NCBI GenBank assembly: GCA_036501425.1 | Contig: DASYAI010000026.1 | Span: forward strand, 1-29,583 | Direction of reading: 5' to 3' | DNA length: 29,583 nucleotides | DNA from: DATKRB01 sp036501425 | GTDB taxonomy: Bacteria; Actinomycetota; Acidimicrobiia; Acidimicrobiales; RAAP-2 | Shown: positions 5,909 through 13,655 of the stretch, piece by piece | Numbering within the stretch: the stretch's first letter is position 1 | How the letters are laid out: each line of letters starts with the position of its first letter | Program-made: the position numbers and the translations under genes | The notes under the pieces: model-generated | What the model was told of the DNA's origin: nothing | Database searches by the model: none | What the model saw: the letters and a program-made list of their open reading frames with translations, nothing else

Positions 5909-8473
5909 CTACTCCATCGGCCGGGTGGCGATGCCCCGAGGCTCGCGCCCCGCCAGCGCCCCGCCGATGAGCACGGCAGCAACGGGCATCGCGACCACGA
6001 TGAGGAACAGATTGTCCCACGGGACGTGATCGAGGATGTCCGACACCCCGCCCTCGAGGGAGCTCGATCGGAAGAAACCGATCATGCCGACGTAGGCGGC
6101 CAGGGTGCCGAGCAATGCCCCGAGGAAGGCGAGACCGCCGGCGGTGACCGCAGTCAGGCTGCGTCGGGTGCGTGAGCTTGCCCCCGTCGCGGTCAGCGAG
6201 CGCAGGTCGCTCGCGGTCTCGCTCCGGATCAGGCCCACGCTCATGGCGAGGATGCCCAGCGCGAGGGCGATACCGAACACGGTCGCCCAGTTCACGATCT
6301 CCGACGAGGTCGGCTGGTCGTTCTTCGACTCGGTGCTGAGCTGCGCTGCGGCCGCCGCGCTCTGGGCGTTGAGGATCTGGGAGCTCGTGATCGGGCTGTC
6401 GGCCAGCAGCAGCCACCCGCCGAGCGTGCTCTGGCCCGAGAGGCCCAGGCGGCGGAGGGCGCCCTCGGTGATCACCGTGTTGGGTGCGGACGTTCCGGTG
6501 GGCAGCCGGCTCTCGGCCATGACGACGGGATGGGCGAGGCACGAACCTGGCGGGCAGGGGTTCGGGAGGCCTCCACCCGGGGACGGGCCGCCTTTACCGC
6601 CGACGTTGTCATCGCCGTAGATCAGCTGCACCCCGGAGCCGACCAGCCCGGGCCGGGAGCTGATGACGTCGACATCAGAGGGGATGGATGTCGGGTCGAT
6701 GTCGAATGCCCGCAGCAGGGCCGGTGTGCCGACATAGACAGGGCCGTCCCACTGCCGGCCGTTGCCGCTCGGGTTCTGCAGGCTGATCGCCGGCTGGTCG
6801 AGCTCGACGACGTGGGCGGCGGCGACGTCGGCGGCGATGGACCCGACGGCGGCCTTCTGGGTCTGGAGGCTCGGCGCCGGCGTCGCCGGCAATTGCGAAC
6901 CCTGCGGTCCGAAGGTCGGGCCGGCGGGAGGCGGGTAGACGTTCAGCTCGTTGGCCGCCATGTTCGGCCCCCCGTAGTCGAAGACGTTGCTGTAGCGGGC
7001 GACGGCGACGCCGCAGACGATCACCGCGATCATGATCCCGACGCTGATGGCCGAGAGGGCGGAGCCGGAGCGAGCCCGGTAGCGCGATAGGTCACGCAGC
7101 GGGAGCCGGACGGCAATGGGCGACCGGACGGCGGCTCGGGCGAGGAGGGCCAGAAAGAACGGCGACACCAGGATGATCCCGCCCACCATGGCCACGAACC
7201 CAGGGATCAGCCACTTCACACCGCCGCCACCGTGGCTGGCGCCCGACAGCGAGAAGAAGGCGAATCCGAGACCGAGCGCGACCACGCCGGGAACGAACGA
7301 GCGGCGAATCTGGCGCGGCGGAGCGGGGCGGCCGGCCAGCGCGCTCACGACGGGCACCCGGGTGATGGCGCGTGCCGGGTAGCTGGCCGCGGCAAAGGTG
7401 GCGAGGACCGCGAGGACCATCGACGGCACGATGACGTTCCAGGGGAGGGCCCACGTCGAGATGAGGTGGTGGGCGTTCTGCTCGTTCGTCGGGCGGTAGG
7501 CCAGCCACAACACCACCCCGAGTGCCAGGCCCAGCAGTGCCCCCACCGCGCCAACGATGACGCCGTTGGACTCCAAGACGAGCCGGACGTTCCTGTCCGT
7601 CGCTCCCATCGCCTCGACCATGCCGAGGGAGCGCATCCGGCGCTGGGCAAGCACGGTGAAGCCCCCGATCGACACCAGGGCGATCAAGAGCATGCCGACG
7701 GTGGCGAGCGCCAGCACGATGGTCGACGGGCCGATGACGTTGCTGTTCTGCGAGCCGGGCATCGAGACGTAGGAGGGGAGGTGGCCGAGCGCCGACGGTG
7801 GTGCGTCGAAGAGCGCCTCGACCTCCGTCGGGTTGGCCACCTGCCCCGGCGGTACCAGCGCGAACTCGTCGAGCAGGCTCTGGGGGTTCTGCACCATGCC
7901 CACGACGGTCTTGCCCCCCGGAGACCAGGTATCGCCGATGCGGAGCCTGAGCTCGGACGCCAGCCCGGGGGTGAGGGCGATCTGGTCCGACCCCGTCGGA
8001 TAGCGCCCGGAGAGGAGCTGGAGCATCGGACCGCCGTAGGGGCCGTGCGGGTCCTGCGAGCGGAGGTCGTAGGTCGCCGTCGACCCCGGGACGGTGAGGT
8101 TCTGGTTCGAGATGACCTGCACCGTGCCGAAGCGGTGCTCGAGCGATGCAATCTGCGACTCGGCGTAGGCCAGGGTGTTCTTGGCTTTATCGGTGGGCTT
8201 GCTCGTCGGGGTGAGGTTGAAGGTCGCGAGCTCGTGGGCCGTGCCGAACCCGGCGTTCGCCGGTGGCGGCGTGTTGGTGGCGACCGCCGCGCCCACGACC
8301 ACGGCGCCTACCGCGACGACGACCAACAGCAAGATGAGCAGATGCTGGCGCCACTCGCGCCGGAAGAGACGCCAGCCCCAGCGGATCATGGCTCGTCGCG
8401 CAGTCGCGCCGCCGCTGCTCGGTGCGGGGGTTACCGGTGAGGTCACCGGCGGCACGAGAACGCCGGCGCTCAT
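5909..8473 (-). CDS. FtsX/MacB-like ABC transporter permease
   Basis: An 854-residue permease with the double FtsX architecture. There is an N-terminal membrane helix (LLILLLVVVAVGAVVVGAAV, about residues 45-64), then a large extracytoplasmic region. A first FtsX block of three helices contains VSIGGFTVLAQRRMRSLGMV and the following GATDRNVR loop. A central membrane stretch and second periplasmic-type domain follow (rich in Gly/Pro with a CPPGSC pair), and a final FtsX block (GILAMSVGLIRSETASDLRS). Such permeases move lipids, peptides or antibiotics outward, or act mechanically on envelope proteins. The ATG at 8473 overlaps the ATPase stop (ATGA, 8470-8473), so the two subunits are coupled. 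The frame extends about 50 codons further upstream inside the ATPase gene, which is an artefact. Confidence 0.92.
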   Translation of the reverse strand: MSAGVLVPPVTSPVTPAPSSGGATARRAMIRWGWRLFRREWRQHLLILLLVVVAVGAVVVGAAVATNTPPPANAGFGTAHELATFNLTPTSKPTDKAKNTLAYAESQIASLEHRFGTVQVISNQNLTVPGSTATYDLRSQDPHGPYGGPMLQLLSGRYPTGSDQIALTPGLASELRLRIGDTWSPGGKTVVGMVQNPQSLLDEFALVPPGQVANPTEVEALFDAPPSALGHLPSYVSMPGSQNSNVIGPSTIVLALATVGMLLIALVSIGGFTVLAQRRMRSLGMVEAMGATDRNVRLVLESNGVIVGAVGALLGLALGVVLWLAYRPTNEQNAHHLISTWALPWNVIVPSMVLAVLATFAAASYPARAITRVPVVSALAGRPAPPRQIRRSFVPGVVALGLGFAFFSLSGASHGGGGVKWLIPGFVAMVGGIILVSPFFLALLARAAVRSPIAVRLPLRDLSRYRARSGSALSAISVGIMIAVIVCGVAVARYSNVFDYGGPNMAANELNVYPPPAGPTFGPQGSQLPATPAPSLQTQKAAVGSIAADVAAAHVVELDQPAISLQNPSGNGRQWDGPVYVGTPALLRAFDIDPTSIPSDVDVISSRPGLVGSGVQLIYGDDNVGGKGGPSPGGGLPNPCPPGSCLAHPVVMAESRLPTGTSAPNTVITEGALRRLGLSGQSTLGGWLLLADSPITSSQILNAQSAAAAAQLSTESKNDQPTSSEIVNWATVFGIALALGILAMSVGLIRSETASDLRSLTATGASSRTRRSLTAVTAGGLAFLGALLGTLAAYVGMIGFFRSSSLEGGVSDILDHVPWDNLFLIVVAMPVAAVLIGGALAGREPRGIATRPME

Positions 8474-9192
8474 CGGTTCGGGAGGTCGGTGAGGAACGCC
8501 TCGGCGGTCTCGGCCGGCAGCGTCTGGTCGACGATGCGACCATCGCGCAGGAAGACCACGCGGTCGGCCCATGAGGCCAGCTGGGCGTCGTGGGTCACGA
8601 CGACGGCGGCCATCCCGCGGTGGCACGCGGCCAGGATGAGGCGCATGACGGCTTCGCCGTTGGTGGAGTCCAGCGCGCCCGAAGGTTCGTCGGCCAGCAG
8701 GAGCTGGCGGCCACCGACCACCGCCCGGGCGATGGCAACGCGCTGGCGCTCCCCGCCCGAGAGCTGGTCCGGGTAATGCGACACCCGCTCCCTCAACCCG
8801 AACTCCTCGAGGACCTCCATCGCAGCCGCCTGGGCCTTGCGGGCCGAGGTGCCGTCCAACTCCAGGGGCAAAGCGACGTTCTCGACCGCGCTCAACCCGG
8901 CCAGGAGGTTGTAGTCCTGGAAGACATAGCCGATGGACCGGCGGCGCAGCTGCGCCTTGACGTTGCGCGACATGGAGGACAGGGGGCGGCCCCCGACCGA
9001 GACCTCGCCAGTGGTGGCGTCCTCGAGACTGCCGGCGATGGTGAGCAGGGTGCTCTTGCCGGATCCACTGGCGCCCATGACAGCGACCAGCGACCCGGCC
9101 TCGACGGAGAGGTCGACGCCGGAGAGAGCGTGCACCTCGGCGGCCCCCTCCCCGTAGACCTTGGTGATGCCGCGGAGCTCGAGATAGCTCAT
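8470..9192 (-). CDS. ABC transporter ATP-binding protein (MacB/LolD type)
   Basis: A 240-residue nucleotide-binding subunit. It has Walker A GASGSGKST (about residues 40-48), a Q-loop in YVFQDYNLL (about 89-97), the signature LSGGERQR (about 144-151), Walker B LLLADEP (about 164-170) and a switch His in VVVTHD. The sequence is typical of the MacB/LolD class that works with FtsX-type permeases, here encoded immediately downstream with a 4-bp overlap. I start it at the ATG at 9192, which overlaps the PadR stop (ATGA, 9189-9192). The frame runs on upstream through the PadR gene but without ATPase-like sequence. Three successive 4-bp or near-zero junctions mark a strict operon. Confidence 0.95.
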   Translation of the reverse strand: MSYLELRGITKVYGEGAAEVHALSGVDLSVEAGSLVAVMGASGSGKSTLLTIAGSLEDATTGEVSVGGRPLSSMSRNVKAQLRRRSIGYVFQDYNLLAGLSAVENVALPLELDGTSARKAQAAAMEVLEEFGLRERVSHYPDQLSGGERQRVAIARAVVGGRQLLLADEPSGALDSTNGEAVMRLILAACHRGMAAVVVTHDAQLASWADRVVFLRDGRIVDQTLPAETAEAFLTDLPNR

Positions 9193-9776
9193 CGGGGCGA
9201 CCCGACCTTGCGCCGGGCCTTGGGGAGAGGGAAGGACCGCGGGGCCGGCGGGTCCACGCCTGCAGCAGCTCGCTTCAGCCGGCCCTCGGCCGAGTCCAAC
9301 CACCTCACGAGCGAGTCGAGCCGGAAGAGCTCGGCGTCGACCACCAGGGCGAAGTTGAGGTCGAAGCGGCCCTCATCCTCCTTGAGCCGGGTCCACTGCT
9401 GCATCAGCTCGACCAGGTAACGCCGGTGTACCTGGACTACCGCGTGCACATCGACCCCCGGCAGCTCCAACGCGACCAGAACCTTGATAACGAGCTCGTC
9501 CCGTGGGGGGGACGACAGGTCGGGCGGGGTGCGCAGCCACTGGGACAGCTCGGCCGCACCCTCGGCGGTGATGTGGAAGCCCTTCTGGGGACCCTCCTCC
9601 AGGGACTCGTCGGACTCGACGAGCCCGTCACGCTCGAGGCGCTGCAGGGTCGTATACACCTGTCCGACGTTGAGCGGCCATACCTCGCCAGTCCGCAACT
9701 CGAATTCCTGGCGGAGCTGGAGGCCGTACTTGGGTCCTTCGCTGAGTAGGGCCAAGAGGGCATGACGAACGCTCAT
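9189..9776 (-). CDS. PadR-family transcriptional regulator
   Basis: A 195-residue PadR regulator. The N-terminal winged helix shows the family pattern: VRHALLALLSEGPKYGLQLR, then VGQVYTTLQRLERDGLVES and a wing ending GFHITAEGAAELSQWL. The C-terminal ~100 residues form the helical dimerisation region typical of PadR-s2/Vir-type members, with a long helix around YLVELMQQWTRLKEDEG. The ATG at 9776 has an AAAGGGA ribosome-binding site about 5 nt upstream. As first gene of the ABC operon it most likely represses it and is relieved by a substrate of the exporter. A long palindrome immediately upstream (9792-9814) is the probable operator. Confidence 0.94.
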   Translation of the reverse strand: MSVRHALLALLSEGPKYGLQLRQEFELRTGEVWPLNVGQVYTTLQRLERDGLVESDESLEEGPQKGFHITAEGAAELSQWLRTPPDLSSPPRDELVIKVLVALELPGVDVHAVVQVHRRYLVELMQQWTRLKEDEGRFDLNFALVVDAELFRLDSLVRWLDSAEGRLKRAAAGVDPPAPRSFPLPKARRKVGSPR

Positions 9777-9791
9777 ACGTTCCCTTTCCGC

Positions 9792-9814
9792 AGTACGATA
9801 CTGAGTATCCTACT
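9792..9814. promoter_or_regulatory. Probable PadR operator
   Basis: A 13-bp perfect palindrome, GATACTGAGTATC (9797-9809), is flanked by AGTA (9792-9795) and TACT (9811-9814), which also pair. The result is a 23-bp palindrome with a single mismatched pair. It lies 16-38 bp upstream of the PadR start codon, where it would cover the promoter, the standard place for autoregulation. Confidence 0.65.
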
Positions 9815-9836
9815 TCGTTACCACCTCGTGTGACAA

Positions 9837-9898
9837 GGGGCCAGCCCCATTTCTTCGATGGGGCCAGCCGCAGTGGGCACGGCACTTCGGGGCCAGCC
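9837..9898. repeat. Three GGGGCCAGCC direct repeats and a small hairpin
   Basis: The 10-mer GGGGCCAGCC occurs at 9837-9846, 9860-9869 and 9889-9898. Between the first two, GCCCCAT (9844-9850) and ATGGGGC (9858-9864) form a 7-bp stem with a 7-nt TTCTTCG loop. The region lies between the PadR operator and the methyltransferase gene. No T-run follows, so it is not a clear terminator. Confidence 0.5.
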
Positions 9899-10013
9899 GG
9901 GCGGCTCGGCCAGGCGCAGCCGGACAACCTCGACGTCGAGGGGCGCCCAGACCTCAAATGGCGGTTTTGTGTGCGAGGCCCCCGGGCTGACGGCGAAGCG
10001 AGAATAGAGAGCG

Positions 10014-10613
10014 ATGCCGCCAGAACCTGGATCACCTGACCCCGTGACTTTGTCGGTCGCCACCTATACCGAGCACGCCGACGAGTATGAGGCCACCCAT
10101 GCGCCGAAGATGCTTGATCGTGTCGAGCGGTTCGCTGGATCACTTCCGACCCCCTCGCTGATCCTCGACGCCGGCTGTGGTCCGGGTCGAGACTTGGCCC
10201 GGTTCGCCTCCCTTGGGCACGTCCCCCGCGGCGTCGAGTTGAATCCGATCTTCGCGGCGAAAGCCGCTGCTCATGCACCCACCTGGCAGGCTGACCTGCG
10301 ACAGCTCACCTCGTTATTCCCACAAGGGCTGTTCGATGGCATATGGGCCTCGGCCTCCTTAGTGCACCTTGCCGAGAGCGATGCTGTGGATGTCCTGCAA
10401 CAATTCGGTTTCGTCTTGCGCCGTGGCGGCCGGCTCTACGTGTGTGTCAACACCACCGGCCGAACCGGTTGGTTGGATGAACCCGACGGGCGACGGTGGT
10501 ACCAGATATGGGACCACGACGCCTTTGCCGGGGCGGTAGCGAACGCCGGCTTCACACTTAACCAGGTCGAGCGCGGCCCCTTCGTCGAGGTGTGGGCGTC
10601 TCGACCTCAATAA
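10014..10613 (+). CDS. Class I SAM-dependent methyltransferase
   Basis: A 199-residue Rossmann-fold methyltransferase. Motif I is LILDAGCGPGRDLARFA (about residues 49-65). An acidic motif II end appears at GVELNPIFAAKA, then a motif IV-like FDGIWASASLVHL, motif post-IV VLRRGGRLYVCVN and a C-terminal F-V-E-V-W strand. Most proteins of this type methylate small molecules, but the acceptor is not evident. The ATG at 10014 is preceded by AGAGAG. A GTG at 10041 is a possible shorter start. It stands alone between two minus-strand transporter operons, so context gives no pathway. Confidence 0.88.
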   Translation: MPPEPGSPDPVTLSVATYTEHADEYEATHAPKMLDRVERFAGSLPTPSLILDAGCGPGRDLARFASLGHVPRGVELNPIFAAKAAAHAPTWQADLRQLTSLFPQGLFDGIWASASLVHLAESDAVDVLQQFGFVLRRGGRLYVCVNTTGRTGWLDEPDGRRWYQIWDHDAFAGAVANAGFTLNQVERGPFVEVWASRPQ

Positions 10614-10764
10614 CCCGACGACTCCCACGCCAGGGACACCGTGCTCGACGCCGGCTACGGGGCCGGTGGCCGGGCCGAGTGGTTTGTTGGACCAGGGAGC
10701 CGCGAAACGGCAAGGAACGTCGGCGCAGCTATTGTCGGAGTGCTCGCCCGGGCTGACCCTTCGG
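10614..10764. other. Gap with possible relic coding sequence
   Basis: From a GTG at 10641 a plus-strand frame reads VLDAGYGAGG, similar to a methyltransferase motif I. It continues GPGSRETARNVGAAIVGVLA before running into the antisense of the ABC-2 permease gene and stopping at about 10802. It has no ribosome-binding site, and I treat it as a possible gene relic rather than a gene. Confidence 0.3.
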
Positions 10765-11964
10765 TCATGCGTCGCGCGTCTTCATGCGCCAGGCGCCGAT
10801 AGCGGTCCAGAACACGATCCACCCGACGATCACCAGCGACGCTGCCAAGGTGGACTCGGGGATCAGCGGGTTTCCTCCAGGCCCTCCGTTACCTCCGCCG
10901 CTGAACGGTGCCGGCAGACCCCCCGGCTCGAGGTGGGTCATGGCCACGCCCACGACCCCGCGCTGGACGTTGAGCAGGTGCGAAATGATGTGGCGGCTGA
11001 AGATGGGCGTCAGGATCAGCTCCAGCACGATCAGGATGATCACGGGTACGGTCCGCTGGCCCATCAGCGAGCCGAGCCCGAGGCCGACGATGAAGCCGAT
11101 GGTCGCCTCGAGCGCGATCCACAGCCCGACGTCGACCATCAGTGAGATCGAGGGGGCCAAGAAGTTCGAGTGGTAGTCCGCGTAGTCCTGGTCGGCGACC
11201 GTGACTGCGAACGCCCGGATCTGGGCCGACGATTCGTTCCCGGGGACGGTGATCGTCCCTTTCGGCGTCTTGATCACCGTCCCCGGCGGTGGGCCGCTCG
11301 ATTGCCCGTGTCCGCAGGGCACGTTCGGCGGCGGCCCGCTCAGTCCGTTGCCTCCATGGAAGTTGAAGTTGCAGATCACCTCGTCGGCGTGCGACGCCGC
11401 CCAGCTGTCCAGGGCCGGGCGGGACAGCCCCACTGGGACGTTGACGCCGTCATAGTTGAGCTGCGTCGGCGCGGCGAAGACGCACACCGCGCAGACGATG
11501 GTGTAGCCGACCGCCACCATGGCAATGACGATGGCCAGCCCGGCCGGGATGCGCGCCAGGTACAGGGCCAGGCGGGAACGCCCGGTGATCACGAGGTGGC
11601 GGAACATTCCCTCGGTGAGATCGACCGATCCCGCCGTGGAGCCCACGGCCGCCGCCACGACGAAACCGAAGATGTACATGACACCGGCCACCAGCTGGGT
11701 GAAGATGCTGTAGCCGCCGGCCGGGCCGTAGGAGCTGGGGTCGATGGCGTGAGAAACGAGGCGTACCCCGAGGAAGACGACCGGGATGCCGATGTTGACC
11801 GCGATCAGGGCGATCATCAGGCCCCGTCGCTTGCGCAGCTCCATGAAGCGCGTGGTGACCATGGCCCAGGATGGGATCCACGAGGCGCGGCGGTCGCCCC
11901 GCGGCTCCGCCGGGATCGGCGAGGGAGCGGCAGCCGGTGCGCCGAGGTCGGAGATGGTGGTCAT
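10765..11964 (-). CDS. ABC-2 type transporter permease
   Basis: A 399-residue membrane subunit. A Pro-rich cytoplasmic N terminus is followed by MELRKRRGLMIALIAVNIGI (helix from about residue 49), a second helix VAGVMYIFGFVVAAAVGSTA, then the cytoplasmic coupling segment TEGMFRHLVITGRSR. Helices AGLAIVIAMVAVGYTIVCAV and, after a roughly 110-residue loop, VGLWIALEATIGFIVGLGLG and VIILIVLELILTPIF come next, with a last helix VIVGWIVFWTAIGAWR. The loop between helices 3 and 4 is unusually long and rich in Gly/Pro with a few Cys. The start overlaps the ATPase stop (ATGA, 11961-11964). Together they form a two-gene exporter of unknown substrate. Confidence 0.88.
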   Translation of the reverse strand: MTTISDLGAPAAAPSPIPAEPRGDRRASWIPSWAMVTTRFMELRKRRGLMIALIAVNIGIPVVFLGVRLVSHAIDPSSYGPAGGYSIFTQLVAGVMYIFGFVVAAAVGSTAGSVDLTEGMFRHLVITGRSRLALYLARIPAGLAIVIAMVAVGYTIVCAVCVFAAPTQLNYDGVNVPVGLSRPALDSWAASHADEVICNFNFHGGNGLSGPPPNVPCGHGQSSGPPPGTVIKTPKGTITVPGNESSAQIRAFAVTVADQDYADYHSNFLAPSISLMVDVGLWIALEATIGFIVGLGLGSLMGQRTVPVIILIVLELILTPIFSRHIISHLLNVQRGVVGVAMTHLEPGGLPAPFSGGGNGGPGGNPLIPESTLAASLVIVGWIVFWTAIGAWRMKTRDA

Positions 11965-12938
11965 TCAGCCTCCCCCAGACGCTTGGTGACCTCGAGGAAC
12001 CATTGCTCGAGGGAGGCCTGGATGTGTTGGAGCCGATAGACCGAGATCCCTCCCTCGACGAGCAGGCGGTTGATCTCAGCGATGGCGTCGCGCTCGGTGC
12101 CGTCGGGCAGGGAGATGGCGAGCCCGGCCGGCCCGACCTCGAGGTGGGCCCCGAAGGGGGTCGCCTGCAGCAAGCCGCCGGCCCGATCGGGATCGGAGCA
12201 CTCGACCTGGACCTCGAAGGAGGAACCGGCCAACAGCTGGGAGATCGGGCCCTGGCGGATCACCCTGCCCCGGTCGACGATGGCCACGGCGTCGCAGGTC
12301 CGCTCGACCTCGTCGAGGAGGTGGGACGACAGCACCACGGTGCGGCCCTCGGCTACGAGGGACAGGATCATGTCGCGCATCTCGAGCATCCCCCCGGGGT
12401 CGAGGCCGTTCATGGGCTCGTCGAGGATCAGCAGCTGGGGGTCCCCGAGGAGGCAGGCGGCGACGCCCAGACGCTGGCGCATGCCCATGGAGTACTTCGA
12501 CACCTTGTCATTCGCCCGGTGCAGGATGCCCACGCGCTCGAGCGCCGGCTCGATGCGGCTTTTGGCTGCCGACTCGCGGGCAGCCGCCAGGATCTGCAGG
12601 TTCTGGCGGCCGGTCAGGTGGCCGTGGAAGCGGGGCTCGTCCACGATGGCCCCGACGCGGGCCAGGGCCAGGTCGCGACGGCGGGGGACGGCGTGACCGA
12701 GCAGGAACATGGTGCCCGCGTCTGCGTGGGTCAGTCCCAGCAGCACTCGGATCAACGTCGTCTTGCCGGCGCCATTGGGGCCGAGATACCCGAACGCGCA
12801 GCCCCGGGGAACCAGGAGCTCGACGTCGTTGACGGCGACGTTCTCGCCAAATCGTTTCGTCAGGCCGTGCGTCTCGACGGCCCATTGGCCATCGCCGGCG
12901 GCTACCCCCGGTGAACTCGCCAGCGTGGCGGTGGTCAT
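11961..12938 (-). CDS. ABC-2 transporter ATP-binding protein (DrrA/CcmA type)
   Basis: A 325-residue ATPase: Walker A GPNGAGKT (about residues 53-60), signature YSMGMRQRLG (about 149-158), Walker B LLILDEPMNGLDP (about 169-181), then the H-switch in VLSSHLLDE. Its C-terminal ~100-residue extension (DRGRVIRQGPISQLLAG and beyond) is typical of drug-export ATPases such as DrrA. The ATG at 12938 gives the conventional length. A longer version from 13010 adds only low-complexity residues. A G-rich ribosome-binding site (GAGGGGGG) lies about 12 nt upstream, rather far. It is the promoter-proximal gene of the exporter operon. Confidence 0.92.
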   Translation of the reverse strand: MTTATLASSPGVAAGDGQWAVETHGLTKRFGENVAVNDVELLVPRGCAFGYLGPNGAGKTTLIRVLLGLTHADAGTMFLLGHAVPRRRDLALARVGAIVDEPRFHGHLTGRQNLQILAAARESAAKSRIEPALERVGILHRANDKVSKYSMGMRQRLGVAACLLGDPQLLILDEPMNGLDPGGMLEMRDMILSLVAEGRTVVLSSHLLDEVERTCDAVAIVDRGRVIRQGPISQLLAGSSFEVQVECSDPDRAGGLLQATPFGAHLEVGPAGLAISLPDGTERDAIAEINRLLVEGGISVYRLQHIQASLEQWFLEVTKRLGEAE

Positions 12939-13230
12939 AGCCGGACGATCCCCCCCTCGTGCGGCGGAGGCCGGTGGCGGCCTCCGCTCCGAGCTGTGTA
13001 TAGCCGGCATGCTAACAAGTGGCCGGAGGAAATCTATGGTGCTCCCGGGCGTTTCCGGGCGGGGGTTAGCACCAGTGTTTGCGCCTGCCCCAGTGAACGT
13101 CGTTTCGCCTAGTTGCGCCTACGAGGTGCGCAATTCCGGGTCGGTCACGTGTCCGGCAGTGGAATCTCGGTGTCGGGGAGGGGAATTGTCCGGCGCTACG
13201 CTCGAGCCGGTGAGCTCGATCCGTCCCGGC
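12939..13230. other. Divergent intergenic region between ABC ATPase and VOC genes
   Basis: The region should hold two promoters. It contains a perfect 9-bp hairpin at 12964-12987. It also holds a strong plus-strand ribosome-binding site, GGAGGA (13025-13030), followed by an ATG at 13036 that is in frame with the VOC gene (see findings). I find no clear sigma-70 promoter. Confidence 0.45.
12964..12987. repeat. Perfect 9-bp inverted repeat upstream of the ABC ATPase
   Basis: GCGGAGGCC (12964-12972) and GGCCTCCGC (12979-12987) pair exactly around a 6-nt loop. On the minus strand this would sit in the leader or promoter of the ABC exporter. It may be an operator or a 5'-UTR stem. Confidence 0.5.
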
Positions 13231-13599
13231 ATGATCGATCACCTCTCGCTGCAGGTGGCCGACGTCGTGCGCAGCAGCGCCTTCTACGAAGCGCTCCTGG
13301 CGCCACTCGGGCTGCGTGCCGCGTACACGGACGGTGATGCCGTCGGATTTGCCAACGACGAGGGCGCGCCCTTCTGGATCCTGCCCGCGGCGAGGAATGC
13401 GGACCGCGAGCTGCACTTTGCGTTCTCGGCCCCGACCCGTGCGGTGGTCCGGCAGTTCGGCGAGGCGGCGCTCGCGCTCGGTGCCGAGATCCTCCACGAG
13501 CCGCGGCTCTTTCCCGAGTACGGGCCGGGCTACTTCGGCTGCTTCGTCCGGGATCCGGATGGTCACAACGTCGAGGCGGTCTGTCGTACCGCCGAATGA
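13231..13599 (+). CDS. VOC-family (glyoxalase/bleomycin-resistance-like) protein
   Basis: A 122-residue single-chain VOC protein. It begins MIDHLSLQVADVVRSSAFYE, the normal VOC opening with a possible metal-ligand His4. It continues LAPLGLRAAYTDGDAVGFAN and ends with GYFGCFVRDPDGHNVEAVCR, where the Glu near the end is the usual second metal ligand. Members include glyoxalases, dioxygenases and antibiotic-binding proteins; no substrate can be assigned. The ATG at 13231 fits the family, but its ribosome-binding site is poor. GTG at 13210 and ATG at 13036 are in-frame alternatives, the latter with a strong GGAGGA site, so the start is uncertain. Confidence 0.87.
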   Translation: MIDHLSLQVADVVRSSAFYEALLAPLGLRAAYTDGDAVGFANDEGAPFWILPAARNADRELHFAFSAPTRAVVRQFGEAALALGAEILHEPRLFPEYGPGYFGCFVRDPDGHNVEAVCRTAE

Positions 13600-13655
13600 G
13601 GCCAGCCCCCGCCACGGTCATCTGAGCAGCTGCCACCCGTTCTGGCGGCCGCGAC

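Noticed and set aside
6105..8626. Several plus-strand frames opposite the FtsX-like permease
   Set aside because: They are shadows of the permease, with basic low-complexity translations and no motifs.
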